Source of the DNA: Phycisphaeraceae bacterium
GTDB taxonomy: Bacteria; Planctomycetota; Phycisphaerae; Phycisphaerales; Phycisphaeraceae
Length of the DNA stretch: 8,780 nt
NCBI GenBank assembly: GCA_028281215.1
Contig: JANQKH010000249.1
Location: forward strand, 1 to 8,780
Reading direction: 5' to 3'
Shown: positions 1 to 5,840 of the stretch, in pieces
Layout of the letters: each line of letters starts with the position of its first letter
Numbering within the stretch: position 1 is the stretch's first letter
Translations under genes and position numbers: made by a program
The notes under the pieces: generated by a model
The model's database searches: none
What the model saw: the letters and a program-made list of their open reading frames with translations, nothing else
Told to the model about the DNA's origin: nothing

Positions 1-66
1 GAGACATTACAACACGGTGCGGCCTCACAGTTCACTGGGCTATCGACCACCGGCGCCGGAAGCGAT

Positions 67-123
67 TCAGCCTTGGTCACCAGGCTCCGGGGCTACGCCC
101 CTCCGCCTGTCGACCAAGGCTGA
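67..123. repeat. Large symmetric GC-rich palindrome (REP-like hairpin)
   Basis: The outer arms TCAGCCTTGGTC (67-78) and GACCAAGGCTGA (112-123) are perfect 12-bp reverse complements. Inside them CAGGC (81-85) pairs with GCCTG (105-109), and GGGGC (89-93) pairs with GCCCC (97-101) around a TAC loop. The internal bulges are equal in length on both sides (2 nt, then 3 nt), so one strand can fold into a single long, regularly interrupted hairpin. No T-run follows, so a simple intrinsic terminator is unlikely. The architecture resembles REP/RAYT-type or other folded-single-strand recombination substrates, but the family is inferred and no cognate transposase is visible. Confidence 0.7.
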
Positions 124-349
124 GCAGGAACAACTGGTAACATAAACTGTGGTATCACTCGTGGGGGCAGGTCAGTGTCGTTGGCGTGCAACACTTCAAG
201 GACCGCGCAAGGAGAATGAGGGATTTCCAAGCCCTTTCAATACTCGCCACTTCAATAGATGTCGCACGGTTAATTGATGTCTGTGATACTGGTGGGAGTA
301 CAGAATGAGAGATCTTCACGGGCTTTTTGAGAGTTGGAGTTCAGTCCGA
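124..349. other. Non-coding stretch, no recognised feature
   Basis: I see no convincing gene here. The frames are broken by stops, and no tRNA, terminator or clear promoter stands out. Together with bases 1-66 it forms the flank of the decayed recombinase region. Confidence 0.5.
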
Positions 350-523
350 TTATTCTTCAAGCGCGTCGTAGCATTCGTCGAATGAGTAGGTTTCCAATGA
401 GCAAAGAATCACAGAATAACCCTGATCATGCTGCGCGAAGGCGATCTGAACTGGCTCGGCTCCGTAACTCAACCATTCTTGCAATACATATGGTTCTCGA
501 TGCAATAGAGTCGATAAACCGTG
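350..523 (-). pseudogene. Possible C-terminal remnant of an unidentified minus-strand gene
   Basis: The minus-strand frame ending at a TAA (350-352) translates to about 55 residues with protein-like composition. It includes EPYVLQEWLSYGAEPVQIAF, an aromatic/hydrophobic stretch (SVILCSLETYSF) and an acidic end (DECYDALEE). Upstream of about position 523 the same frame becomes the antisense shadow of the recombinase fragment, with Arg/Ser-rich, low-plausibility sequence. The real coding part therefore appears to be cut at the junction with the recombinase remnant. I do not recognise the family. The call rests on composition alone, and it could also be an accidental open frame. Confidence 0.3.
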
Positions 524-1113
524 ACTGTCGGCCCACCGCGATGACGCTCTGGCGACGCCCAAGGCTAAGGTGTTCCCACAGACCGTAACCGACGTAACGC
601 GACAGAAAGACTTTTTACGTGCCGGCATCGCCCGAGAAGAGGTTGTGACGGATAAGGCCGGTGAGCCGGTGATGATCGGCAAGGGCAAACGCCGGCGCCC
701 TAAGACGCGGATCGTCTGTGAAGATGCCGATGGCCGCGTGATCGACCTGCACGCGATGCGGACAACACTAGGGACGAACCTGGCCCGCGCCGGTGTCGCC
801 CCACAGCTAGCGCAGCGGATCATGCGGCACAGCGACTACCGAACGACGTTGAAGTACTACACCGTGCTTGGCCTAACTGACACGGCGAAGGCGATCGAAT
901 CCTTGCCGACGATCGACACGCCCACAACGCAATCCGCGAAGGTAATCGGCACGCACGACGCTACCGCCGGCGATGACCCCCAACAGCACCCCCGCCAACA
1001 GTCCCAACAACGCGCACGCGAAACAGCGCGACCAAGCGCAGCAACACGCGACGAACGCGCAAACGTGATCGGAAGCGTGGACGATGGTAAGTCAAGTAAT
1101 GACGCGAGGCTAC

Positions 1114-1141
1114 GCGACAAGGCGCGAAGTAATGCTACAAT
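1114..1141 (+). promoter_or_regulatory. Candidate promoter for tRNA-Gly
   Basis: An extended -10 element, TGC-TACAAT (1133-1141), lies 13 bp before the tRNA 5' end. GCGACA (1114-1119) sits 16 bp upstream of TACAAT and matches the last four bases of the -35 consensus. The site lies inside the recombinase 3' end and would allow independent transcription of the tRNA. Consensus match only. Confidence 0.35.
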
Positions 1142-1154
1142 GTGCAACACCCCT

Positions 1155-1227
1155 GCGGGCGTAACTCAATTGGTAGAGTGTCAGCCTTCCAAGCTGAATG
1201 TTGAGGGTTCGAGTCCCTTCGCCCGCT
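1155..1227 (+). tRNA. tRNA-Gly, anticodon UCC
   Basis: A complete 73-nt cloverleaf can be folded by eye. The acceptor stem is GCGGGCG/CGCCCGC with discriminator T1227. The D stem is ACTC/GAGT, and the anticodon stem is TCAGC/GCTGA around loop CTTCCAA, giving anticodon TCC (1188-1190), which reads GGA/GGG glycine codons. The variable loop is 5 nt. The T stem is GAGGG/CCCTT with loop TTCGAGT. The 3' CCA is not encoded. All stems are intact, so the gene is probably functional. It lies in the same orientation as, and inside, the reading frame of the recombinase remnant. Confidence 0.96.
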
Positions 1228-1236
1228 TAAAAAGTA

Positions 1237-1271
1237 AACCGTTGCAGGTTCATGCCTTGCAACGGTTTTTT
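1237..1271 (+). terminator. Intrinsic terminator after tRNA-Gly
   Basis: The perfect 10-bp stem AACCGTTGCA (1237-1246) / TGCAACGGTT (1258-1267) has an 11-nt loop and runs into six T residues (1266-1271). It begins 10 bp after the tRNA 3' end and most likely terminates its transcript. Confidence 0.85.
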
Positions 1272-1310
1272 CGTTTCATCAAGGCATGAAAAACTGCCCG
1301 AAATCAAAAA

Positions 1311-1331
1311 GTGCGTCACAATGTGCGTCAC
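1311..1331. repeat. Tandem 9-bp direct repeats GTGCGTCAC
   Basis: Two perfect copies of GTGCGTCAC (1311-1319 and 1323-1331) are spaced 12 bp start to start. They are bounded by AAAGTG (1308-1313) and CACTTT (1329-1334), which are inverted relative to each other. The position just beyond the tRNA and terminator would suit a recombinase arm site or regulator site, but the function is unknown. Confidence 0.55.
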
Positions 1332-1380
1332 TTTGATTATCGATAGTGGCATCAACCAACTAAAAGAGTACTTTTCAACC

Positions 1381-1429
1381 TTGGCAATAGCTAAGTGCCA
1401 ATACTTCAAATACGTTTGAGGGATATACT
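1381..1429 (+). promoter_or_regulatory. Inverted repeat and weak promoter-like region before the GlxA-type gene
   Basis: TTGGCA (1381-1386) and TGCCAA (1396-1401) form a perfect 6-bp inverted repeat with a 9-nt loop. A TATACT -10-like hexamer follows at 1424-1429, without a good -35 at normal spacing. The pair could be an operator plus promoter for the regulator starting about 30 bp further on. Evidence is motif resemblance only. Confidence 0.25.
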
Positions 1430-1461
1430 CGCAGGCCAAGGACTGCGGCGTGGCGTAAAAT

Positions 1462-2547
1462 ATGCATAGGCGACATATCTGGCCAAGGCTGGTACTTGAG
1501 ACTAGAGCATTGAAGAGACAAACACACAAACGCGGTCGAACTCACGGCAATCGCCGTGTTGCTCACAAAGTTGTGGTGCTTGTGTATCCGCAAATTGACC
1601 TCCTTGATTTAGCCGCCCCTCTCGAGGTCTTTCATCTTGCAAACCTTAATCTCAATGATGCAGAGCCGAAACGGGGAGTGGCCTATGAGGTGAAGTTGAT
1701 CGGCGTTGGTTCGTCCGATTTGATTCAGACTGGTTGCGGCATACCTGTTTCTGTTTCGCAAAGCATTCATGATTTTCGTGGAAAGGTAGATACGCTCATT
1801 GTGCCGGGCGGAGAAGCGTGGAGTCTCGGTGAGGATGCGCTGTTCATGAAGCGATTCTTGCGACTTGCCGAGCGATCCAGTCGAGTCGCTTCGGTTTGCA
1901 CGGGAGCATTTTTGATTGCCGATGCAGGCTTGTTGAGTGGCAAATCCGCGACGACACACTGGCGTGCCTGCGACATGCTGCAAGAACGTCATCCTGACAT
2001 CAACGTGGATGAGGATGCGTTGTTCGTCCAGCAAGGCAATATCTTCACTTCGGCAGGCAGTACCGCTGGAATCGACTTGATGCTCCATTTAGTCCAGCAA
2101 GATCATGGTCGGGAAACTGCCATGCGTGTCGCCCGTGACCTTGTGGTGTTCTTGCATCGTCCAGGAGGTCAGTCTCAGTTTAGTGAAACGCTGCGTAATC
2201 AAGCTACGGCAACGGGCTCCATCGCAGACCTGCTTCCATGGGTCGCGAACCATTTGGCAGACGATTTGCGTGTCGAAATTCTCGCTGACCGCTGCAATAT
2301 GAGCTTACGCAATTTTGTCCGCCAGTTCCCCAAGGTAACCGGCAAAACGCCCGCGAAATACATCGAGTTGTTGCGAGTCGAGGCGGTCAAGCGGCAATTG
2401 GAGCAATCCACGGACAGTCTTGATGAGATCGCAACGCTGACCGGATTTGGTAGTGCCGATGCCATGCGCAGAAGCTTCCAGCGCGTCACGGGCGTGAATC
2501 CAACACAGTACGCAAGCACCTTCGGGACGTCGGCTGATGATGGATAA
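1462..2547 (+). CDS. GlxA-type transcriptional regulator (DJ-1/PfpI domain + AraC HTH)
   Basis: A 361-residue, probably cytoplasmic transcription factor with two domains. Residues ~36-225 form a DJ-1/PfpI (class I glutamine amidotransferase-like) fold. They contain the VYPQIDLLDLAAPLEVF strand-helix start, the VPGG loop (114-117) and a nucleophile-elbow Cys146 in SVCTGAF, followed by LLSGKSATTHWR and the SAGSTAGIDLMLHL helix. Residues ~253-350 are an AraC-type pair of helix-turn-helix motifs, ending with the typical GFGSADAMRRSFQRVTGVNP signature. In this family the first domain usually senses a small molecule and is not known to act as an enzyme. ATG 1462 is the only in-frame ATG before the domain but has no Shine-Dalgarno, and its ~34 basic residues are unusual. 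A later non-ATG start (for example TTG 1510) is possible. The gene lies upstream of, and co-oriented with, a second DJ-1-family gene that it may control. Confidence 0.9.
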   Translation: MHRRHIWPRLVLETRALKRQTHKRGRTHGNRRVAHKVVVLVYPQIDLLDLAAPLEVFHLANLNLNDAEPKRGVAYEVKLIGVGSSDLIQTGCGIPVSVSQSIHDFRGKVDTLIVPGGEAWSLGEDALFMKRFLRLAERSSRVASVCTGAFLIADAGLLSGKSATTHWRACDMLQERHPDINVDEDALFVQQGNIFTSAGSTAGIDLMLHLVQQDHGRETAMRVARDLVVFLHRPGGQSQFSETLRNQATATGSIADLLPWVANHLADDLRVEILADRCNMSLRNFVRQFPKVTGKTPAKYIELLRVEAVKRQLEQSTDSLDEIATLTGFGSADAMRRSFQRVTGVNPTQYASTFGTSADDG

Positions 2548-2595
2548 ACACGCCGCACCCTGTCATTCTGGTTCCGCTGACGGCATTCACGAGTG

Positions 2596-2623
2596 ACCGA
2601 ACCTCCGAGTTTCACGATTCGGT
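2596..2623 (+). terminator. Weak hairpin downstream of the regulator
   Basis: ACCGAA (2596-2601) and TTCGGT (2618-2623) are 6-bp inverted arms with a 16-nt loop, followed by the moderately T-rich TTGGCTTTGC. This is a poor intrinsic terminator at best, listed because it sits 50 bp after the regulator stop codon. Confidence 0.2.
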
Positions 2624-2741
2624 TTGGCTTTGCATGGTCGTCAATCCTTCGATAGCCGAAGTTGACCTCCGTTATCGACAAGGATCAATTTAAAACCCAT
2701 AGAGATCACAACGACCGGGTGCCAGGTTATCGAATGGCAAT

Positions 2742-2776
2742 TGGCGTAAAAAGTCGTACGCATGTCCTTTACGCCA
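2742..2776. promoter_or_regulatory. 9-bp inverted repeat upstream of the InhA-like gene (candidate operator)
   Basis: TGGCGTAAA (2742-2750) and TTTACGCCA (2768-2776) are perfect reverse complements with a 17-nt spacer that contains the small palindrome CGTACG. After one T/T mismatch the symmetry continues with AA/TT. It lies 84 bp before the ATG of the DJ-1/InhA-like gene, in the 312-bp gap after the regulator gene, as expected of a regulator binding site or a leader hairpin. No other gene is recognised in this gap. Confidence 0.45.
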
Positions 2777-2846
2777 TTTGGGTGTTTTACAACAATCACT
2801 TCGAAGCCACGGCGTTCAACGTGATGCGCCAAACATTCTCACCCAT

Positions 2847-2852
2847 AAAGGA
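2847..2852 (+). promoter_or_regulatory. Ribosome binding site deciding the InhA-like start
   Basis: AAAGGA lies 7 nt before ATG 2860. It selects this start over the in-frame open stretch that extends back to 2662, and places the Tat motif at residues 10-14. Confidence 0.7.
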
Positions 2853-2859
2853 ACATGAA

Positions 2860-3711
2860 ATGGACACGAACAACAATGCGCTGAATAGAAGAGGATTCGT
2901 CGGATCTGCAGCCGCGCTGGCAGGCGCCGTTGGCGTAACGGCCGTGACGGGACATGCCGCCACGAAAGACAAGGAAGTACAAAAGGGCAAGCATCAGATG
3001 CCATCCCCCCACAACAAACGAAAGCCCGTCGTGGGAATGCTTCTACACCCTGGCGTGACGCTGCTGGACCTGCTCGGCCCGCAGACCGTTCTTGCTCCCT
3101 CTTGCGAAGTCCATTTGGCGTGGAAGAACACTGACCTGCTCGAAACCGATACCGGCATCGTGATGAAAGCGTCATGCACGTTCGCCGACTGCCCCAAAGA
3201 CCTGGATGTCCTGTTCGTACCCGGCGGGTCATTTGAGGTGATGCGTGATGCTGATGTGCTGACATTCCTGGCCGACCGGGGAGCGAGGGCGAAGTGGGTC
3301 ACGAGCGTTTGCGGGGGATCCATCGTGCTGGGGGCGGCGGGGCTCATGCGGGGATATAAGGCGACTTCCCATTGGGCGGCGCGTGAACTCTTGGCCATGT
3401 TCGGGGCGACGCCGGTGGAAGCCAGGGTTGTGACCGACCGCAATCGAATATCGGGTGGTGGAGTGACAGCCGGGATCGACTTCGGTCTCGTGTTGCTGGC
3501 GGAGCTACTTGGCGAGGATGTTGCAAAGATGACGCAATTGGCGTTGGAGTACGACCCGGCACCGCCATTCGACGCCGGCACTCCGAAGAAGGCTGGCCCA
3601 GCGGTCATGAAGAGTTTTCAGAAGTGGTTCGGGGCAGCGGGGAACACGCTGGGTCCAATGTGCGCCGCCGCTGCCAAGGACATGGGCAAATACACGCCGG
3701 TGGCGAAGTAG
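2860..3711 (+). CDS. Tat-exported DJ-1/PfpI protein, isonitrile hydratase (InhA)-like
   Basis: A 283-residue protein with a twin-arginine signal (NRRGFVG, residues 9-15) followed by an Ala/Gly/Val-rich segment to about residue 33. This predicts export of the folded protein. The mature part matches the isonitrile hydratase branch of the DJ-1/PfpI superfamily: LLDLLGP with Asp70, VHLAWK, FADCP, VPGG (120-123), the nucleophile elbow SVCGGSIVLGAAGL with Cys151, ATSHWA, GGGVTAGIDF and the late LEYDPAPPFDAGTP motif. In Pseudomonas InhA the equivalent Asp and Cys are needed to hydrate isonitriles to N-substituted formamides, and both are present here. A ~40-residue tail extends beyond the usual core. 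The start is fixed by a good Shine-Dalgarno. The upstream GlxA-type gene is a plausible regulator. The true substrate is unproven, because exported members may act on other compounds. Confidence 0.88.
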   Translation: MDTNNNALNRRGFVGSAAALAGAVGVTAVTGHAATKDKEVQKGKHQMPSPHNKRKPVVGMLLHPGVTLLDLLGPQTVLAPSCEVHLAWKNTDLLETDTGIVMKASCTFADCPKDLDVLFVPGGSFEVMRDADVLTFLADRGARAKWVTSVCGGSIVLGAAGLMRGYKATSHWAARELLAMFGATPVEARVVTDRNRISGGGVTAGIDFGLVLLAELLGEDVAKMTQLALEYDPAPPFDAGTPKKAGPAVMKSFQKWFGAAGNTLGPMCAAAAKDMGKYTPVAK

Positions 3712-3732
3712 TGGTTGTTGATTCAGGGATAA

Positions 3733-3987
3733 ATTCATAACTCACGGAGTTACATTCGGGAAGACCTGCTTAATAGCCTTTTATCGTTCCCCGGAATCAG
3801 GGCCAAACAGAATGCTTTCTCTTTCACCTACCTGCATCCGGGGAATTACTTCCTAACCATCGCTGCCGATATGGATAGTGATAGTCATCCATCGCCCGGC
3901 GACGTCACACATGCCCAGACAACGGTCGAGCGTAAGCCAAAAACCAGTCAGAATGTCACGATCAAAAATCTCACAGTCAAGAACTGA
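3733..3987 (+). pseudogene. C-terminal remnant of a secreted-type protein with an Asp-rich loop
   Basis: The frame is open from a TAA at 3730-3732 to a TGA at 3985-3987, with no ATG until well inside the protein-like part. From about 3800 it reads like a genuine domain end: SFTYLHPGNYFLTIAADMDS, then the Asp-rich loop DMDSDSHPSPGD, then alternating polar/hydrophobic beta-strand sequence (QNVTIKNLTVKN). The D-x-D-x-D...GD pattern resembles calcium-binding or Ig-like/carboxypeptidase-regulatory extracellular domains. No start codon, signal peptide or upstream part is present, so it looks like the truncated 3' end of a larger exported protein. The exact family is not recognised. Confidence 0.5.
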
Positions 3988-4044
3988 TCCAACACCACAC
4001 GACCTTTCGCCTTCCTGTGATGCGGCCGGATTGAAGGAAGACGC

Positions 4045-4152
4045 ATGAACCTGATGTCATTGCTTGAAGTGGATGCCGCCTCCCCGCCGCAAATGGAATT
4101 CGAGATCGAATCAGGACTACTGTCGACTACCGTTTTGGGATTGCTGAATTGA
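4045..4152 (+). CDS. Possible 35-residue small protein, unknown
   Basis: ATG 4045 is preceded by GAAGGAAG (4033-4040) at a plausible ribosome-binding distance and opens a 35-codon frame ending with TGA 4150-4152. The product is acidic in the middle (QMEFEIES) with a hydrophobic end (TTVLGLLN), and has no cysteine or clear membrane helix. I recognise no family. It could be a real small protein, a leader peptide, or the N-terminal scrap of a decayed gene. The start signal is the only positive evidence. Confidence 0.25.
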   Translation: MNLMSLLEVDAASPPQMEFEIESGLLSTTVLGLLN

Positions 4153-4261
4153 TAGCATCGATGTATTAGCAAGCGATGTCGATTCAACGCTTTGCGCTCA
4201 GCAGTGCCAACCGGCTCTGAGGTGGGTGCTGCTGTCTCACAGGATGGCATACGTGAACCAA
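4153..4261. other. Convergent intergenic region with no clear terminator
   Basis: The minus-strand operon ends at 4262 and plus-strand material ends before 4153. I looked for a stem plus T-run on either strand and saw only imperfect stems, for example CAGCAGTGCC (4199-4208) against GGTGCTGCTG, with no U-tract. Termination of the operon is therefore unassigned. Confidence 0.4.
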
Positions 4262-5821
4262 TTACTCCAACCATACGTGGTAGTGCTTTTCGCCACTGTG
4301 AAGAACAAAAAGCTCTTGGGGTTTCAGGCCTGAACAGCACGCCTTTTCAGCAATGGCAGCAATATCGATGTTGTGTTCGGTCAGTCTGGCAAGCACTTCG
4401 CCGGGAATCAATTCAGCCAAACGTGCGGCTTCGGTGGCAGGCATGGACACATCGACCAGACGCGATTCGTTGGCCGATACCCTGACTCGCAACAAGGTTG
4501 CCGTTTGATCAAATGACTGAATGGTTCGATCATTCGACTTGATTGCTGGAGGATCGAAAGCACCTGTGGCGTCCAACATATGTGATCCAACCGCTTCTCG
4601 AAGGGTGTTCCAAAACGGTAACCCAACGCGAAGTTTGACGATGTGATGGATGACTCCGGAAAATCCACGGATAAATAAGAGCAACTTACTCGGCCCCGCG
4701 GACCGGAACCACCAGCGTAGTTCGCCGAGAAGTTCTTTCATTCGATTGCTTAGATTCCAATGTTTCGGGAAAAACACCTCGTCCCGCACGAATGGTTCTA
4801 CAAGTAGCCTGGCGATTGCGGGGAGTGTGTCAGCAATAGGTTTGAGTTTATCGGCATCGAACCCCATGGCGGCAAGGCATGCCAGTGGATCGGTTTGGTC
4901 GTTTCTGCGTGCACCGAGAATCATCTTCAAGAGCGCGAGACGTGATGTTCTGTCAACCGTTACAGTGGAACCAAAGTCGTACATGACCACTTCCGAGCCT
5001 GACGGACCACGGCGAACCTTGATATTTCCCTGATGTGGATCGGAATGAATTTCGCCAAGAACGAACAAACTTTTCAGTAGCGTTCGCAGAAGTGTTCGCG
5101 CAAGGCGCTCTCGCTCATGCATTGGCCAAGTGTGTGCCGAGTCGAGTGAGTTTGCGGATTCCCAATGTTGAACCAGAACTGTATGACCGCAGTGTTCAGG
5201 TATTACTTGAGGAACGACGAGGCCGTCCCCGTTAAGAGCGTCAGCGAATCTTTCTTGCCGTTGCATCTCGCTCTGGTAATCGAGTTCACGGTCCATGTTT
5301 TGTTTGAGTGTCATTTTGTATGACGACAAATCGAAGCCCCATTTCCGGACGGGACCAGCGCCGGGCAGCAATCCAGCTAATTTCATTTCGGCTTCGACGG
5401 CCTGTTTGATGTCCGGGTACTGAATCTTGATGGCGACTTCACGACCATCCCTCAATACTCCACGATGGACCTGACCAAGCGAAGCGGCGATTCCGCTTGG
5501 ATCCACATCTTGGAAGATTTCGGTAAGTGGTCTGGCGAGGCTTGCCTCGAGAATCGGCTCCATTTCCGCCCAGGGTCGAGGCTCGATGCCTTCAACGAGC
5601 GAACTGAACTCCTTCTGGTCTGGCATGCCTGCAATGAACTGGCCGGCCTTCATCGGCACGCCGCGTGCGTCCGCCATGAGTCTGGCAAGTGTGACTTTGG
5701 CACGCCGTCTCGCATCCTCTGAATTCGCCTTGGTCAATTTTCGGGCCGCATGGGCGATGCGAACTACAGTACCCGTTCGCCGAATCGTTGAAATGGTTGA
5801 CTTCAATCCCATGTGAATCAT
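4262..5821 (-). CDS. ABC1/UbiB-family atypical protein kinase with extra C-terminal domain
   Basis: 519 residues from ATG 5821. It carries the diagnostic features of the ABC1/ADCK/UbiB family, an atypical kinase-like fold tied mainly to quinone or isoprenoid-lipid metabolism. These are the family-specific MKAGQ (K58, G60, Q61), the Ala-rich loop AASLGQVHRG (112-121), Lys132 in VAIKIQYP, ELD (E179, D181), the catalytic-loop equivalent HSDPHQGN (259-266) and metal-binding DFG (282-284). A hydrophobic segment (380-403, LLLFIRGFSG...) follows, without an obvious transmembrane helix. Residues ~440-519 form a further domain (LRVRV, LAELIPGEVLARL, NIDIAAIAE, HYHVWLE) absent from standard UbiB. Its layout loosely recalls small C-terminal domains of SHOCT-like/YvlB-type proteins. 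ATG 5821 and ATG 5812 both lack a Shine-Dalgarno. A start at 6001 would overlap cheB with implausible sequence. It begins 19 bp after cheB and is probably cotranscribed. Confidence 0.92.
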   Translation of the reverse strand: MIHMGLKSTISTIRRTGTVVRIAHAARKLTKANSEDARRRAKVTLARLMADARGVPMKAGQFIAGMPDQKEFSSLVEGIEPRPWAEMEPILEASLARPLTEIFQDVDPSGIAASLGQVHRGVLRDGREVAIKIQYPDIKQAVEAEMKLAGLLPGAGPVRKWGFDLSSYKMTLKQNMDRELDYQSEMQRQERFADALNGDGLVVPQVIPEHCGHTVLVQHWESANSLDSAHTWPMHERERLARTLLRTLLKSLFVLGEIHSDPHQGNIKVRRGPSGSEVVMYDFGSTVTVDRTSRLALLKMILGARRNDQTDPLACLAAMGFDADKLKPIADTLPAIARLLVEPFVRDEVFFPKHWNLSNRMKELLGELRWWFRSAGPSKLLLFIRGFSGVIHHIVKLRVGLPFWNTLREAVGSHMLDATGAFDPPAIKSNDRTIQSFDQTATLLRVRVSANESRLVDVSMPATEAARLAELIPGEVLARLTEHNIDIAAIAEKACCSGLKPQELFVLHSGEKHYHVWLE

Positions 5822-5840
5822 CAATCTTGACGTGGAAGTG

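Larger units (their letters stand above)
525..1289 (+). pseudogene. Tyrosine recombinase (phage-type integrase), 5'-truncated
   Basis: This is the C-terminal half of a tyrosine site-specific recombinase, an enzyme that cuts and rejoins DNA through a Tyr-phosphate intermediate. The open frame begins after a TGA at 522-524. Its first possible start is GTG 570; numbered from there, HAMR supplies H61 and R64, MRHSDY supplies H87, and the nucleophile is Y96, nine residues after H87 as in XerD-type enzymes. The first catalytic Arg, the beta-hairpin Lys and the whole DNA-binding N-terminal domain are missing, so it should be inactive. Homology-like sequence (HRDDALATPKAKVFPQT) starts upstream of the GTG, which supports truncation over a genuine short gene. 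The polar tail (about residues 115-190) continues in frame through the tRNA-Gly gene to a TGA at 1287-1289. The last 50 or so residues are partly translated tRNA. Confidence 0.8.

Noticed and set aside
67..123. Integron attC site
   Set aside because: The palindrome is long, but I see no RYYYAAC/GTTRRRY core sites at its ends.
857..1150. Minus-strand open frame opposite the recombinase
   Set aside because: Low-complexity Ser/Arg/Ala translation typical of an antisense shadow.
2662..2859. Longer start for the InhA-like protein
   Set aside because: A good Shine-Dalgarno and the Tat motif place the start at 2860; the upstream translation has no signal or domain character.
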